NCBI GenBank assembly: GCA_033065855.1
Contig: JAVXUO010002649.1
Span: 5,001 to 69,000, forward strand
DNA: 64,000 bases
Direction: 5' to 3'
DNA from: Escallonia rubra
Taxonomy: Eukaryota; Streptophyta; Magnoliopsida; Escalloniales; Escalloniaceae
Shown: positions 1 to 12,369 of the stretch, piece after piece
How the letters are laid out: each line of letters starts with the position of its first letter
Numbering within the stretch: position 1 is the stretch's first letter
The notes under the pieces: model-generated
Databases searched by the model: none
What the model was told of the DNA's origin: nothing
Seen by the model: the letters and a program-made list of their open reading frames with translations, nothing else
Made by a program: the position numbers and the translations under genes

Positions 1-2356
1 ATGATGTGTGTGTTTAGTGGAGATAGTGCAGGTGAGAGGATGCTTTTAAGGTATTGTGCGTGTGGACAGTGGGTGAGGTGTTGTGCTAGTGTGCGTGGGT
101 ATGGGTATGGTGAAGTGAGTGGGAGATGGGAAGAAGAAGAAGAAGATGTGCAATGTTCTTAAAGTAGTGCTGAAAAGTGTCGCGAAAAACATTAGGTCCT
201 AACATTCCAATGCTTGAATTTAAAGCTATTCTGAGCTTATTTTGGCCCGGTGCAAAACAAAAACCCCCAATTAGTTCATGAGATCTGCAACATGAAAATT
301 TCTGAGTGCGCGAAGGGCACTAAATGATTTTTTTAGAAAAAGAGTTTTTGATAAATTTCACATAGCAAATTAGCCACATTTAGCTGAAAATTTCACAATA
401 ACCATAAGACACTTTGGTATAAAAAATTTCATCGATTTTGATGCCGCCCGATGATTGTTCAGTTGTCCTTTGTGTATATTACTAATTTTAACAGAATCGA
501 CGTCTTAGCACTCTATTCTGGTGCCGATAAGGGTTTTCAAACGAAAAATTCCCGAAGGACTCCAAAAGTTGGTTTAGATAGCTTAAAAAGGTGCTTAAAA
601 CTCTATTGGGATTTTTTGTTGGTCTGATGGCCTTCGTGGGGTATTTTTGTAGTTTAACATACGACAGGGGATGTTTTGGTATTTTTTCATTCTCGCCAGC
701 GAAATGAGTTGTAGCATGCATAGATGTACCCCATGCCATGCACTATGTATGTATATGTGTATTTTTTTTGACAAGGACTATTGTGTAATTGATATAGTTG
801 CGTGTGTCTGATGTGATACGGGTTGTGTGCGTGTTTGTAAGAGAAAGAGACATTGAGAAACAAAGGGAAAGTGCATTAGTATAGGTTGTCGAGATGGTGG
901 GATGTGTTAGTCGTTTCTTTTAGAGTTCAAGAGAGTGACTCAGAGAGTTAGAAAAGTCAAATGGGGTTGGACACATACGGAGAGAAGCAGAACGAAAGAA
1001 TTTGAGGAAAAATGATAGAATTTACTTTAAATGAGTTTTTTTTTTTTAAGAAGTGAGGATGGGCGCATATCCTTCTGGCTCGTTCAAGAGGAGTCTGAAT
1101 GGCTAAGGTGGTTCTTTTAGTCAGATGTAACAAGCAGTCATCGCGTTGGATTCTGGTATCGGAAAAATGCATAGCGCCTTTTGATCCATCAAGTGTTTTC
1201 ATATACAATGTACATGCTATATGCTTTGAGAAATCGTTGTTTGCCAAAAATGAACTGCTCCTAGCGACATTGTTTATTTCTCAAGCGAAAGTATGTCTAT
1301 ACAACATGAACTGCTTTTAATTAACGACATCTTTTTCTTGTTAAAAACAGGACCAACATGTAAACAATTTTAAATGAAATTGGATTTGAAATGCTTAGTG
1401 CAAAGTTGATTTGACTTTGGAATTGATATGTTTGGACTTGAAAGCTGGTGGCAGAATATTGAGACGAAGTGGGATGGTTTGACCACCAGCAGTTCAATTA
1501 TTGTGTTTAAGACAAAGGAAAAGGGTTATATTTGCTCACTTGGTTGTTGTGCCCCATATCAAATGGGGAAGTTAAATTTTGGGCCCTTACCAACGGGGCT
1601 ATGTAAGTTAACGTAATGGCATTACTATTGTAAGTGGCCGCCCTTGCATCCACTGTGACGTTTATCCCAAGGTGAGATTCTGGGTCCAAGTAACTGGGGC
1701 TATCTTCGCTGATCGCAGCATACCATTTGAGTTGGTGTTTCTGCTAGAACTTTTTTTTGGAGATGTTTTTATCCTGAATCATTTATTGCCCTCGTAACCG
1801 TTTTACTTATACAATCTTATGCTTGATCGAACAAATTTACCTATGCTGCTAATATTATTATTTCTCGGTAAGGTTGCTATTTTGGTAGCTACGGTATTTT
1901 TAGACATGCAACATCGAACTAGTTGGGTGATCGGTTACTTGTTGAGCACGCAGAAGCTCACCCCTTATATTTCTGGTTTGAAAGTAACGCGATGTAGGTG
2001 ACGAGCAACGGCTTGGGATTTTAAGGAAACACTGTGGACTTTTGGGGATCCCATTAGTTGATTGTGAGGTGTATCATAAGCGTTATTTTGGAGAAGGATC
2101 ACAATGAATTTCAAAAGCACTTTTTGTATCGAACGTTGGTTTAGTTTTAGTTAGTGAAATGAATAGTCCTAGCATAACTGTTATACTGAAGTTAGATATG
2201 AAAATGTATTTAGAGTTTGTAAAAATTTTAATTCCGTTGTAGCTCATATTAGTTTTAGTGAGTAAGGCCTAGCAGAAGCCTTGGTGAGAATCCAATGGGT
2301 CTGCAACATGTCACAAACCTAGCTCACATGCCCAACTGAGGGTTTGGGTTGTGAAA
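1..2356 (+). mobile_element. LTR (partial, copy 1) of a low-coding LTR retrotransposon family
   Basis: This is the 3' part of a long terminal repeat whose beginning lies left of the window. It aligns by eye, block by block, with 3600-6892, 8020-12369 and 39500-44152 (for example the GAACTGCTTTTA and GGACCGACATG blocks). The end is placed where a GGTTTGGGTTGTG stretch gives way, a few bases later, to a primer-binding-site-like TAGTATCAGAGC at 2361. No long open reading frame is present. The short frames inside change between copies, so I treat them as chance. Confidence 0.7.
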
Positions 2357-3258
2357 GAAATAGTATCAGAGCATTACGGTCATGTGATGGGTAAAGCTTA
2401 AGTAAGGATTCAGCTGGTTGGTTTGTAGAATCCGAAGTGATGAATCCTAAAGTGTGGTAAAATGTTTGAAGTTGCCACTATGGCCAGTGGTGCTTTTGAC
2501 TTGCGTTTGGAGGCTATGTATGACTTGTGAACTTCTTTCATTGGGTCAAGTTAGCTCGGGAGAGTCAGAAGGATGTGTTTCTCGTTGTGAGAATCTCATC
2601 AACGCTATGAAGATGCATGTAGCATACTAAACAGATAAAGGTAATGTAAGGCTATAATATACATGATTAGAGTGTATAGACCTGGGGACTTTTGGTAAGT
2701 TATGTTGTCTCTTGAAGAGCTATAAGTGTTAAAGCCTAAGCGATGACCTAGTAGGTTCGAGCTTAGCATTACGATTTGAACAGAAAATATGATGTTTAAC
2801 ATTTGTGGGTCATAAATGTCGGTGCAAAGTTTAGGCAGGGCACCACTATTATGTTTTTGCTCTCAGATTTACGAAACGAAAGCGTGGTCTGTGATGTAAT
2901 GAATATTATCGACGCCAAATTTCTTTTAATTTGAGGAGAATGTAGTATCCCGGTCTGAAATTAAGATGATGGATAATTATTATTAATTTATTTAGACTAT
3001 TAGCGTCTGCTACACGTTAGGTGAGACTTCACTGTTTAGTGTCGATTTAATGGTATAAAGGAGATAGTGAATTGTGAGACAATTTTTTATTGATGGAGCT
3101 TGTAATTTAAGAATATTGATATTTGAGGTAATCTTCCTTGGTGGATTAAAGTGAGTCAAAGTGAGGGTTATGATGGGGGATGAGATCAGGCATAATAAAG
3201 AGCAACAATCGAGCGAACACCAAATTTTGAGGATGAAATTTCTTGAAGGGGAAGATAA
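2357..3258 (+). mobile_element. Short non-coding internal region, copy 1, with PBS and PPT
   Basis: It begins with a tRNA-iMet-type primer binding site (TAGTATCAGAGC, 2361-2372) and ends in a purine-rich tract just before the next LTR start (TGTAGCCCCTC at 3259). The final block, GAGGATGAAATTTC, is typical of the 3' end of gypsy internal regions, where it codes the tail of pol. Here no pol frame remains. At about 0.9 kb with no gag or pol it fits a non-autonomous element. A second LTR-start-like motif, TGTAGTATCC, lies at 2941. Confidence 0.65.
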
Positions 3259-5626
3259 TGTAGCCCCTCAAATTTTTATTTCTGTCAGCAATTCATATTT
3301 TTTACTTTGATCTAAGTAGTTTTGTTATCTTTTTTTTTTTGTAATTTTTATAAAGTTTTGGGGTAAACTTGAGAAAGTACCTGAAGTTGGAGAGGATTTT
3401 CAGTTTCCCTTTGGGGTAAATACATATAAGATGGTCTATGGGATCAGCCGTCTCATAATTTGTTTCCTCCTTTTGTTGCACGATATAGATGTTGAATTTG
3501 GTGTCCCACCCAAAAGCATGCTCAGGAGTAGGAGAAGCCCACCATATATAAGAATCAGTCCCAAACCCCATGTATTGTTGATGTGCATGGGTGAAGGTGA
3601 AGTTAGTGGATGACGAGAAAAAGAAGAAGATATGTAGTATTCTTGAAGTAGTGCAGAAAAGTGTCGCTAAAAAACTAAGTCCCAACAGTTCAATGCTTGA
3701 ATTTTAAGAGCTATTTCTCAGCTTATTTTGACCAATTATAAAGCAGAAACCCTCTTATTTTTATAAGATCTACATCATGGAATTTTTTAGGATTTTCGGG
3801 GTGCGCAAAGGGTATTAAATGATTTTTTTTTAAGAAAATAAGTTTTTGATTTATTTCACATATAGCCAATTAGCCTTTTTAGCTGAACATTTTACAGTTA
3901 CCTTGTCTTCTGGAGACACTTTAATGTTTATAATTTCTTGGCGTTTTGATGCTGATTACTATTTTTAAGAGAATCGACCTCTTAGCACTCCATACTAATA
4001 CTGGAAGAGTTTTTCGAGCGAAAAAGGTGTTGAAAATTATTTCTGCTGTCTGTCAGGGGATATTTTGGGGATATTTTGGTAATCTTACATAAGGGTGTTT
4101 TGATAATTTTTCATTCTGGGCAGCAAAGTTAGTGGTAGCGAGCTCAGGTGTATCCTATGCTTGTATAAGTATGCACTATGCATGTATTTGCATATCTTTT
4201 TACAAGAATTATTATTTAAGTGCAATGGGTGCTTGTGTGTGATGTGATGCGGGTGCCATGCGTGTTTGTAAGAGAAAAAGACACTGAGAAAGAAAGGGGT
4301 AGTACATTAGTACGGGCAATCGAGATTGTCTTGTAGATTTGAAGAGAGTGAGTCAAAGATTAGAAAATTCTGATGGAGTTGGTACGGAGAGAAGGAGAAT
4401 CAAAGAATTTGAGGAGAATGATAGAATTTACTTGAAGTGGGTTTTTGGAAGAAGTGGTATACTTCTGCCTTTTCCAAGAGGAGCTTGGTATGGCTTGGGC
4501 GGTTCTTTTGGTCAGATATAACGAGCAGTCATCGCGCTATATTCTGGAATCAAAAAAATGCGTAGCATTATGTAAATGACCTTTCGATCCATCTAGTGTT
4601 TTTATATACAACGTGTATGTTATCTATTTTTTTATAAATCACTGTTTGCCATAAATGAACTGCTTTTAGTGACATCGTCTGTTTCCCGAGTGAAAGTATC
4701 TTTATCAAATACGAAAGCTTTTAGCGACGTCTTTTTCTCTTTAAAAGCCGGACCGACATGTAAACAACTTTAATTGAAATTGGATTTGAAATCCTTAGTG
4801 CAAATTTGATTTGATTTTGGAATTGATATGTTTGGATTTGAAAGCAGTTGGTAGAATATTCAAATCAAGTAGGATGGTTTGACCAACAACAATTTAGTGA
4901 TTGCGTTTAAGATAGACGAAAAAGGGTGGTTTTTGCTCACTTGGTTGTTGTGTCCCATATCTAACGTAAAAGTTTGATCCCGAGCCCATGCCAACACGGT
5001 TATGTACGTTGACATAATACACATTACTATTGTAAATGGTCGTCCCCGCTTCCACAGGGATATTTATCCATAGGTGGGATTCTGGGCCCAAGTTAAAGGC
5101 TATCTACACTGACCACAGCATACTGTTCAAGTTGGTGTTTGGGCCGGAACGTTGTAATGGAGATCTTCTTATGCTGAATTATATATTTCCATTGTATTCA
5201 CGCATTTGACTTATACTAAATTATGCTTGATCGATAAATATTTCCTTTACTCCTAAAATTATTATTTCTCGATAAGGTTGCTATTTTGCTAACTAAGTTA
5301 TTTTTGGAAGTGCAATGTCCAACTACTTCGGGCACTGGTTACTTACTGAGCATGAAGAAGCTCACGCCTTACTTATCATTTCGAGTTTGAAAGTAATGTG
5401 ATGGTGACGAGCAAGGGCATGGGATTTTAAGGAGAAAAGGTGTGGACTTTCGAGGACCGCATTAGTTAATCGTGAGGTGTATCATAAGTGCTATTTTAAG
5501 AAGGATTGGAATGAATTTCGAAAAGCAATTTTAGCATTCGTTGTTGTTTTCGTTTTAGTTGTTGACAAATCGGAGTTATGAAAAGTCCAAGCATAAGTGT
5601 TGTACCGAAGTTTGTAGAAGTTTTAA

Positions 5627-6760
5627 GGGTAAATTACACTAAACACCCCTGAGGTTTTACGTAATTACACTCCACTACCGCTATCTTTAAAAATTACACT
5701 CAGCTCAAAAAGTAACTTTTTCTCTTACAGTGTTAATGGTGCAGTGCAAAAAGACATGAATGCCCCTCAGACTGTTTTCTTGGAATTTTGGAGGGAAAAC
5801 TTGTTTTTGGGAATTATTGGAGGGAATACCCTAATTAAAATTGAATGCCCTAATTGATCCCTAATTTAACGCCCTAATTCACTTAGACACATAATTGAAC
5901 CATAAATAAAAGTAATTAAACCCTAAATTAAACTAATTGGACCCCTAATTAAACCCTAAATTGAATGTCCTAATCCAACCGAACCCTAAATTGAACTTAT
6001 TGAACCCCCTAATTGAACTCTAAATTGAATGCCCTAATTCAACCGAACCCTAAATTGAAGTAATAAAACCATAATTAAACCCTAAATTGAATGCCTTAAT
6101 CGAATCGAACCTTAAATTAAACTAATTGAACCCCTAATTGAACCCTAAATTGAATGCTCTAATCCAACCGAACCCTAAATTGAACTTATTGAACCCCCAA
6201 ATTGAACCCTAAATTGAATGTCCCAATTCAACCGACCCTTAAATTGAACTAATTGAACCCTAATTGAACCATAAATTAAAGTAATTGAACCCTGATTAAA
6301 CCCTAAATTGAATGCCCTAAATTAAATTAATTGAACCCTAAATTGAATGCCATAATCCAATCGAACCCTAAATTGAACTAATTGAACCCCTAATTGAACC
6401 CTAAATTGAATACCCTAATCTAACCAAACCCTAAATTGAACTAATTGAATCCTGAAATGAGCTAATTGAACCCTAAATTGGCTAAATTAAACCCCATAAT
6501 TCATTTAAAGTTTGTGGAGTTGACTAAAATTTTGGAAAACCACACAAGTGAGTAAATGACAAAGGGGGGTATTTTGGGTATGAAAATTGCATAAAGTAAT
6601 GTGTCAAGGAATCTTTTCACAGAGTTGGGCCCGCCGTTAAATGTGTGTAGTTGTGTGTAATGCGGGTACAAACCTCAGGGGGTCGGAGTGTAATTTTTAA
6701 AGATAGCGGTAGTGGAGTGTAATTACGTAAAACTTTAGGGGTGTTTAGTGTAATTTACCC
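5627..6760. mobile_element. Non-autonomous Mutator-like element with 75-bp TIRs
   Basis: The ends are near-perfect inverted repeats of about 75 bp (5627-5701 and 6686-6760), starting GGGTAAATTACACTAAACAC. Flanks are AAGTTTTAA (5618-5626) and AAGTTTTTA (6761-6769), a 9-bp target duplication with one mismatch, as expected for Mutator-like elements. The other LTR copies show the unoccupied site (for example 2216-2240 and 11396-11420). There is no transposase. The core is a minisatellite. Confidence 0.88.
5830..6490. repeat. Degenerate minisatellite inside the Mutator-like element
   Basis: Imperfect units built from the phrases AACCCTAAATTGAA, CTAATTGAACC and TGCCCTAATCCAACCG recur at spacings of about 30 to 60 bp through the element's core. 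The phrase contains CCCTAAA, the plant telomere heptamer, but the heptamers are not contiguous. Confidence 0.85.
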
Positions 6761-6892
6761 AAGTTTTTATTTTCGTTGTAGCACATATTGGTTTTAGTGA
6801 GTAAGGCCTATCAGAGCCCTTGGTGGAACCCAGTGGGTATGCGACAGGTCACAAACCTAGATCACGGGCAACTGTGAGTTCGGGTCATGATA

Positions 6893-7784
6893 GAAATGGT
6901 ATCAGGGCAGTACGGTCCGGTGGTAGGTAGAGCATAAGTAAGGATTCAGCTGGTTGGTCTGTAGAATCCTAAGTGATGAATCCAGTAGTGTAGTGAAAAT
7001 TTTTAAGTTGCCACTATGGCCAATGGTGTTTTTGACTTGCATTTGGAGCTTATGTATGAGTCGTGTGGACTTCTTTCGTTTAGGTGAAGTTGGCTCAGGA
7101 TAGCAAGACAGATGTGTTTCTAGTTGTGAGAATCTCACCAAGGCTGTGAAGATGCATGTAGCAAACTAAATAGATAAAGGTAATGTCAGGCAATAATTTA
7201 CTTGATCAGAGTATAGACTTGGGGACTTTTGGTAAGTTATGTTGTCTCTTGAAGAGCTACAAGTGTTAGAGCCTAAGCTATGACCTTGTAGGTTTGAGCT
7301 TAACTTTACAATTTGAACGGGATTGTGACGTTTAATATTCGTGGGTCATAAATTTCAGTACGGAGTTTAGGCAGGGCACCGCTGTAATGTTGTTGCTATC
7401 AAATTTACGAAGCGAAAGCATAATCTCTGACGTTATGGATATTATGAAATTTAAGGCCTAATATTTTTTAATTTGAGTAAAATGTAGTATCCCAGTCTCA
7501 AATTAAGATGAGGGGTAATTATTATTGATTTATTTAGACTTAGAGTCCACTGCACGTTTGGTGAGATTTCACTGTTTAGCGACGATTTAATGAAATAAAG
7601 GTGACGCAGTCAACTTTGAGATATTCTTGTTTGATGGACCTTGCGATTTAGGAGTATTGATTGATAGTTTGAGGAAATTTGCTTTGGGGGATTGAAGTGA
7701 TCAAAGTAAGGTGTTAGGCATAATTGAGAGAAGTAGACTAGTGAACACCAAATTTCGAGGACGAAATTTCTTTTAGGGGAATAA
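6893..7784 (+). mobile_element. Short non-coding internal region, copy 2
   Basis: Primer binding site TGGTATCAGGGC at 6897-6908, then sequence parallel to 2357-3258, ending GAGGACGAAATTTC plus a purine tract before the next LTR at 7785. A second LTR-start-like motif, TGTAGTATCCC, lies at 7493. No gag or pol frame. Confidence 0.65.
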
Positions 7785-8947
7785 TGTAACACCTCAAGTT
7801 TATTTTTTTGTCGGCAATTCATATTTTCACTTTGATCTAAGTACTTTTCTTATCATTTTTGTAATTTTTTGAAAGTTTTGGGGTGAACTTGAGAAAGTGT
7901 CTAAAGTAGGAGGGGATTTTCGGTTTCCCTTTTGGGTAAATACATATAAGACGTTCTATCGGATCAGATGTCCCATAATCCTTTTTCCTCCTTTTACTGC
8001 AGGATATGGAGATGCTTGAATTTTATAAAGCTATTTCTGAGCTTATTTTGAAAAAGTAAAAAACAAAAACCCCTCTTATTTTTATGAGATCTATATCATG
8101 AAATGTTTTGGGATTTTCAGGCTATGCAAAGAGCACTAAATAATTTTTTTTTTATAAAAAAAAGAGTTTTAATTTATTTCTCATAGCAAATTAGCCTCTT
8201 TAGCTGAACGTTTTACAATTATCTTGTCTTGAGGAGACACTTTAGTATTTAAAATTTCATAACGTTTTGACGCAAATCATTATTTTTAACGTAAGCATCC
8301 TCTTAGCACTCAATTCTGATACCGAATAGGGGTCTTCGAGCGACAAAAGGGGTTAAAACTATTTTGGGGTTGTGCTGTACGTCAGGGGTATTTTAAAAGT
8401 TTTACAAACGTCAAAGGGCTGTTTTAGTAATTTTCCATTCTCGGCGGCGAAATTGGTTGTAGCATGCGCAGGTGTATCCTCTGATTGTATAGGTGTGCGC
8501 TATGCATGTATTTGCATATTTTTTACAATAATTATTATGTATGTGCAAGGATGCATGTGTGTGCGAAGACGTGGGATGTGTGCGTGTTTGTAAGTGTGAG
8601 AAATTGAGAAAGAAAAGGTAAGTGCATCGGGTAAGTGCATCGAGATAGTCGGATGTATTATAGTCATTGTCTTGTAGAGTTAAAGAGAGTGAGTGGGAGA
8701 GTTAGAAAATTTGGATGACTTTACTTTAAGTGAGTTTTTGGAATAACTGGAGATGGGCGGGTATACTTCTGCCTTGTTCAAGAGGAGCTTGGAATGGTTT
8801 TTGCGGTTCTTTTGGCTAGATGTAGCAAGCAGTCATAGCGCTCGATTCTGGTATCGAAAAAAGGCGTAGCGTTATGTAAATAACCTTTCAATCTATATAG
8901 TGTTTTTATATACAACGTGTATGTTATCTATTTTTGATAAATCATTG

Positions 8948-10415
8948 TGAAACCAATAAAACAACCCAGGAGGGAGGGGGGTGAATAGGGTTTTGAAAAA
9001 ATAATGGGGAATTTAAACTAAGCACAATCATAAATCTCAAACAAACCAAGTAATACTTCAATGAAGATGATAACTAAACAATCTCAAACAATTAAAGAGC
9101 AATAAGTAAAGAGATTGAGTTAGAGATACTTGACAAGGAGATTTAAATGGTTCGGTTTGAACTACGCTCAAGCCTACATCCACCTATTCAAGGAAGTGCC
9201 TTCCAAGAGCACTAGAAGCTACTAGCAACAATCTTCTTTCAGGTCAAGATCAAAACCCTTACAACACTTGGTGATATCCCCATACCAAGCACAAGCCTTA
9301 AATCCAAAAAGCTCATCCAAGACTTGACAAACCTAAATCTTGATCACAATCCTTTTTACAAAGATCAATTGGGTACAAATAAACTCTCTCAAAAGGAAAG
9401 AGTACAAATGAAGCTTTAGTACAATAGAGAGATGAGAGAATTGATGACTTGAATAATGCTCACTCTCAATCAAAGAATTGATCAAAAATATGCTCTCTTT
9501 AATGATGTAAAATCATGAAGATGAAGAGAGAAAAGTTTAATCTATGAGCCTTGATGTTTCTCTAATGAATGGAGGCTTAGAATGTGGTTTCCATGGTGTA
9601 TAATGAAACTCAAAATCATTTATATATAGAGCAAATGAAATATAGTCGTTATAGGCATATAATGGGCAAAACTGCCATTACAGTCGACTGTATTTCCAAT
9701 GCAGTCGACTGTATTCCCTCGAAAATAGCCGTTGGAGTTTTGTCCTCGAAAATAGCCGTTGGAACTGAATTTTGACCAATGCAGTCGACTGCATTGGAAT
9801 GCAGTCGACTGGATTCAAATACAGTCGACTGTATTACCCTACTGCCAATCGGCTGCCTCACGGAACCCCCTTTCCTATTTTGGGCATAACTTTCTCTAAA
9901 AAAATTAGATTGAGATGCCATTTTTTTGCATTGGAAAGCTAATGAAATTTTTTATCAAGATATGAAAATATTAGCACCAAAAACATTTTTGAGAAAATCT
10001 GAGTAAGCTCCAAAGTTCGCTCATTTTCAAGAACCACGCTTGTGTGAATGATTATGAACTCACATGCAATGCACAAGGTGTCCTAAGGTCTTTTTAGGTC
10101 ATAGTCATCAATCCAAGCATCAAACCAAGACTAGTTACATAATAGGAAAGATCAATTATAATCGATAGTAACTTAGCCGATGCATTCTTTGTTGCTCTTC
10201 GACATTGGACTTGATGAAGCTTCTATAGCATGTCAACTATAACTTTAAGCTTCTTTGGCTTTAATCCATCTATCCAACTTCTCAAATGTGTCTTCATGAG
10301 TGTGCATGTATATACTTACTAAGAATACACTCAAAGCACACATTAGAACATAATCAATGTGTAGTTATCATCAAAACAAGATGTAAGCCTAGGTTATCCA
10401 ACCATAGGGCTAACA
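8948..10415 (-). mobile_element. Copia solo LTR with perfect 5-bp target duplication
   Basis: Begins TGAAACCAATAAAAC and ends GGGCTAACA, with CATTG directly outside both ends (8943-8947 and 10416-10420). It is the same LTR family as at 46562 and 48169, where a gag gene fixes the element's orientation as minus. The host LTR reads straight through when it is removed, matching 4640-4680. It represents loss of the element body by LTR-LTR recombination. Confidence 0.9.
9681..9831. repeat. Cluster of CAGTCGACTG palindromes in the solo LTR
   Basis: Five perfect copies of the decamer palindrome CAGTCGACTG lie within 151 bp, mostly extended to (A/G)CAGTCGACTG(C/T)ATT. Two copies of TCGAAAATAGCCGTTGGA lie between them. 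The same cluster occurs in the related LTRs at 47282-47438 and 48890-52375. A role as protein-binding sites in the LTR is possible but unproven. Confidence 0.85.
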
Positions 10416-11504
10416 CATTGCTTGCTAGAAATGAACTGCTTTTACTGACATTGTCTATTTCTCGAGTGAAAGCATGTTTATCAAATATGAACTGCTTTTA
10501 ACACACGTCTTTTTCTCTTTAAAAGTCGGACCGACATGTGAACAAATTTAATGGTATATGGATTTGAAATGTTTAGTGCAAAGTTGATTTCACTTTGGAA
10601 TTGATTTGTTTGAATTTGAAAGCTGTTAACAGAATATTGATATGAAGTGGGATAGTTTGACCATCACTAGTTTAGTGATTATGTTTAAGATAAACAAAAA
10701 TGATGGTTTTTGCTTACTTGGTTATTGTGTCCCATATCTAACGGGGAAAGTTAGATTTTGGGCCATTATCAATGGGGCTATGTACATTGACGTAATGCGC
10801 ATTATTATTGTAAATTGTCACACTGCTTCCATAGTAATGTTTATTTCAAGGTGAAATTCAGGGCCCAAGTGAGTGGGGCTATCTACGCTGACTGCGACAA
10901 ACCCTTTGAGTTTTTGTTTGGGATGGAACTTTGTTTTGGAGATTTTTTTATGCTGAATCGTTTCTTGCCCTACTAATCATTTTACTTATACCGTATTATG
11001 CTTGGTCGACAATTTTACCTATGCTGCTAATATTATTATTTCTCGGTACGGGTGCTATTTTGGTAGCTAAGTTATTTTTAGACATGCGACATCCAACTAG
11101 TTGGGTAACAGCTTACCTACTGAGCACGCATAAGCTTTCCCCTTATCATTTCGGGTTTGAAAGTAAGGCGATGGTGACAGGCTTGGGATTTCAAGGAGAA
11201 ATGCTGTGGACTTTTGGGAACCGCATTAGTTGATCGTGAGGTGTATCATATGTGCTATTTTAAGAAAGATTGCATTGAATTTCGAAAAGCAGTTGATGTA
11301 TTGATCGCTGGTTTAGTTTTAGTTATTGACAAATCGGAGTTATGAAGAGTCCTGGCATAAATGTTGTACTAAAGTTAGGATATGAAAACGTATTTAAAGT
11401 TGTAAAAATTTTAATTTCCACTACAGCTTATATTGGTTCTAGTGATTAAGACCTGACAGAGCCCAGCCGAACCACTCCACCCATCAGAGCAGCGTAATGC
11501 TCTA

Positions 11505-12300
11505 ATTTCGGGCCATTGTCAACGAGACTATGAACGATGATGTAATAAGCATTACTATTGTAAGTAGTCGCCCTTGCTTCTATAGTGATGTTTATCTCGA
11601 GGTGGGATTCCGAGTCCAAGTCAGCAAGGCTATGTATGTTGGTCGCAACATACCATTCGTGTTACTGTTTGGGCTGGGACTTTGTTATGGAGGTGTTTTT
11701 ATGCTGAATCCTTTATTGCCCTCTTAATCATTTTACGTATATTGTACGATTCTTGATCGAATAAATTTTTCTATATTGCTAAAATTATTATTTCTCAGTA
11801 AGGTTGACATGCAATGGTTCAGCTAGTTGGGTCACTATTTACTTATTAAGCATGTGGAATCTCACCCCTAAGTTATTATTTCAGGTTTGAAAGTAAGGTG
11901 ATGGTGACGAGCGAGGGCTTTAGATTTGAAGGAGAAACACTGTGGACTTTCGGAGACTACATTAGTTGATCGCGAATGGTATCATAAGTGTTATTTTAAG
12001 AAGGACTGCAATGAATTTTGAAAAGCAGATTTTATACAGATTGTTTGATTTAGTTCGTTACATATCGGATCTATCATAAGAAGGATTGAAATGAATTTCA
12101 AAAAGCAATTTTTATATAGAATGTTGGTTTAGTTATATTTGTTTGGCAAATTGGAGTTATGAATAGTCCTAGCATAAGTGTCGTAGTAAGATTAGGATAT
12201 GAAAACGTACTTAAAGTTCGTAAATGTTTTAATTTTCGCTACAGCTCATATTGGTTTGGTTTTAGTGAGTAAGGCTTAAGGCTTGGCAGAGCCCTTGGTG
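11505..12300 (+). repeat. Second copy of an LTR 3' segment (tandem partial duplication)
   Basis: The segment beginning TTTCGGGCCATTGTCAACG repeats the content of 10755-11460 (GGGCCATTATCAATGGGG onward) in the same orientation, including the GTATCATA and TTTTAAGAAGGA blocks. A short extra duplication of the AAGAAGGATTG block lies near 12073. Confidence 0.7.
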
Positions 12301-12369
12301 GAATCTAGTGGGTCTGTGGTCGGTCACAGACCTAGATCAAGGACAAAACTGTGGGTTTGGGTCGCGATA

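Larger units (their letters stand above)
3259..6892 (+). mobile_element. LTR copy 2, interrupted by a Mutator-like element
   Basis: The LTR starts TGTAGCCCCTC at 3259 after a purine tract and ends shortly before the primer binding site TGGTATCAGGGC (6897-6908). Removing the insertion at 5627-6760 and one target duplication leaves about 2.5 kb. It shares the sequence blocks of copies 1 and 3 in the same order. No coding capacity is supported. Confidence 0.7.
7785..12369 (+). mobile_element. LTR copy 3, with a copia solo LTR and a partial self-duplication
   Basis: Starts TGTAACACCTC at 7785 and ends just before the primer-binding-like TGGTACCGGAGC (12374-12385). It holds a foreign solo LTR at 8948-10415. 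About 190 bp present in copy 2 (around 3480-3690) is missing near 8010. The 3' part is present twice (about 10750-11460 and 11505-12300). No gene is supported. Confidence 0.65.

Noticed and set aside
3302..3685. A 127-codon minus-strand frame with a hydrophobic start.
   Set aside because: It lies inside the LTR start, and other LTR copies (7790 and 13270 onward) do not keep it open.
5830..6490. Repeated CCCTAAA suggested an interstitial telomere.
   Set aside because: The heptamers are not contiguous. They are part of a longer degenerate unit inside a Mutator-like element.
9649..9921. Frames with repeated QSTV/AVDC phrases.
   Set aside because: Translation of the CAGTCGACTG palindrome cluster; the same phrases appear on both strands.
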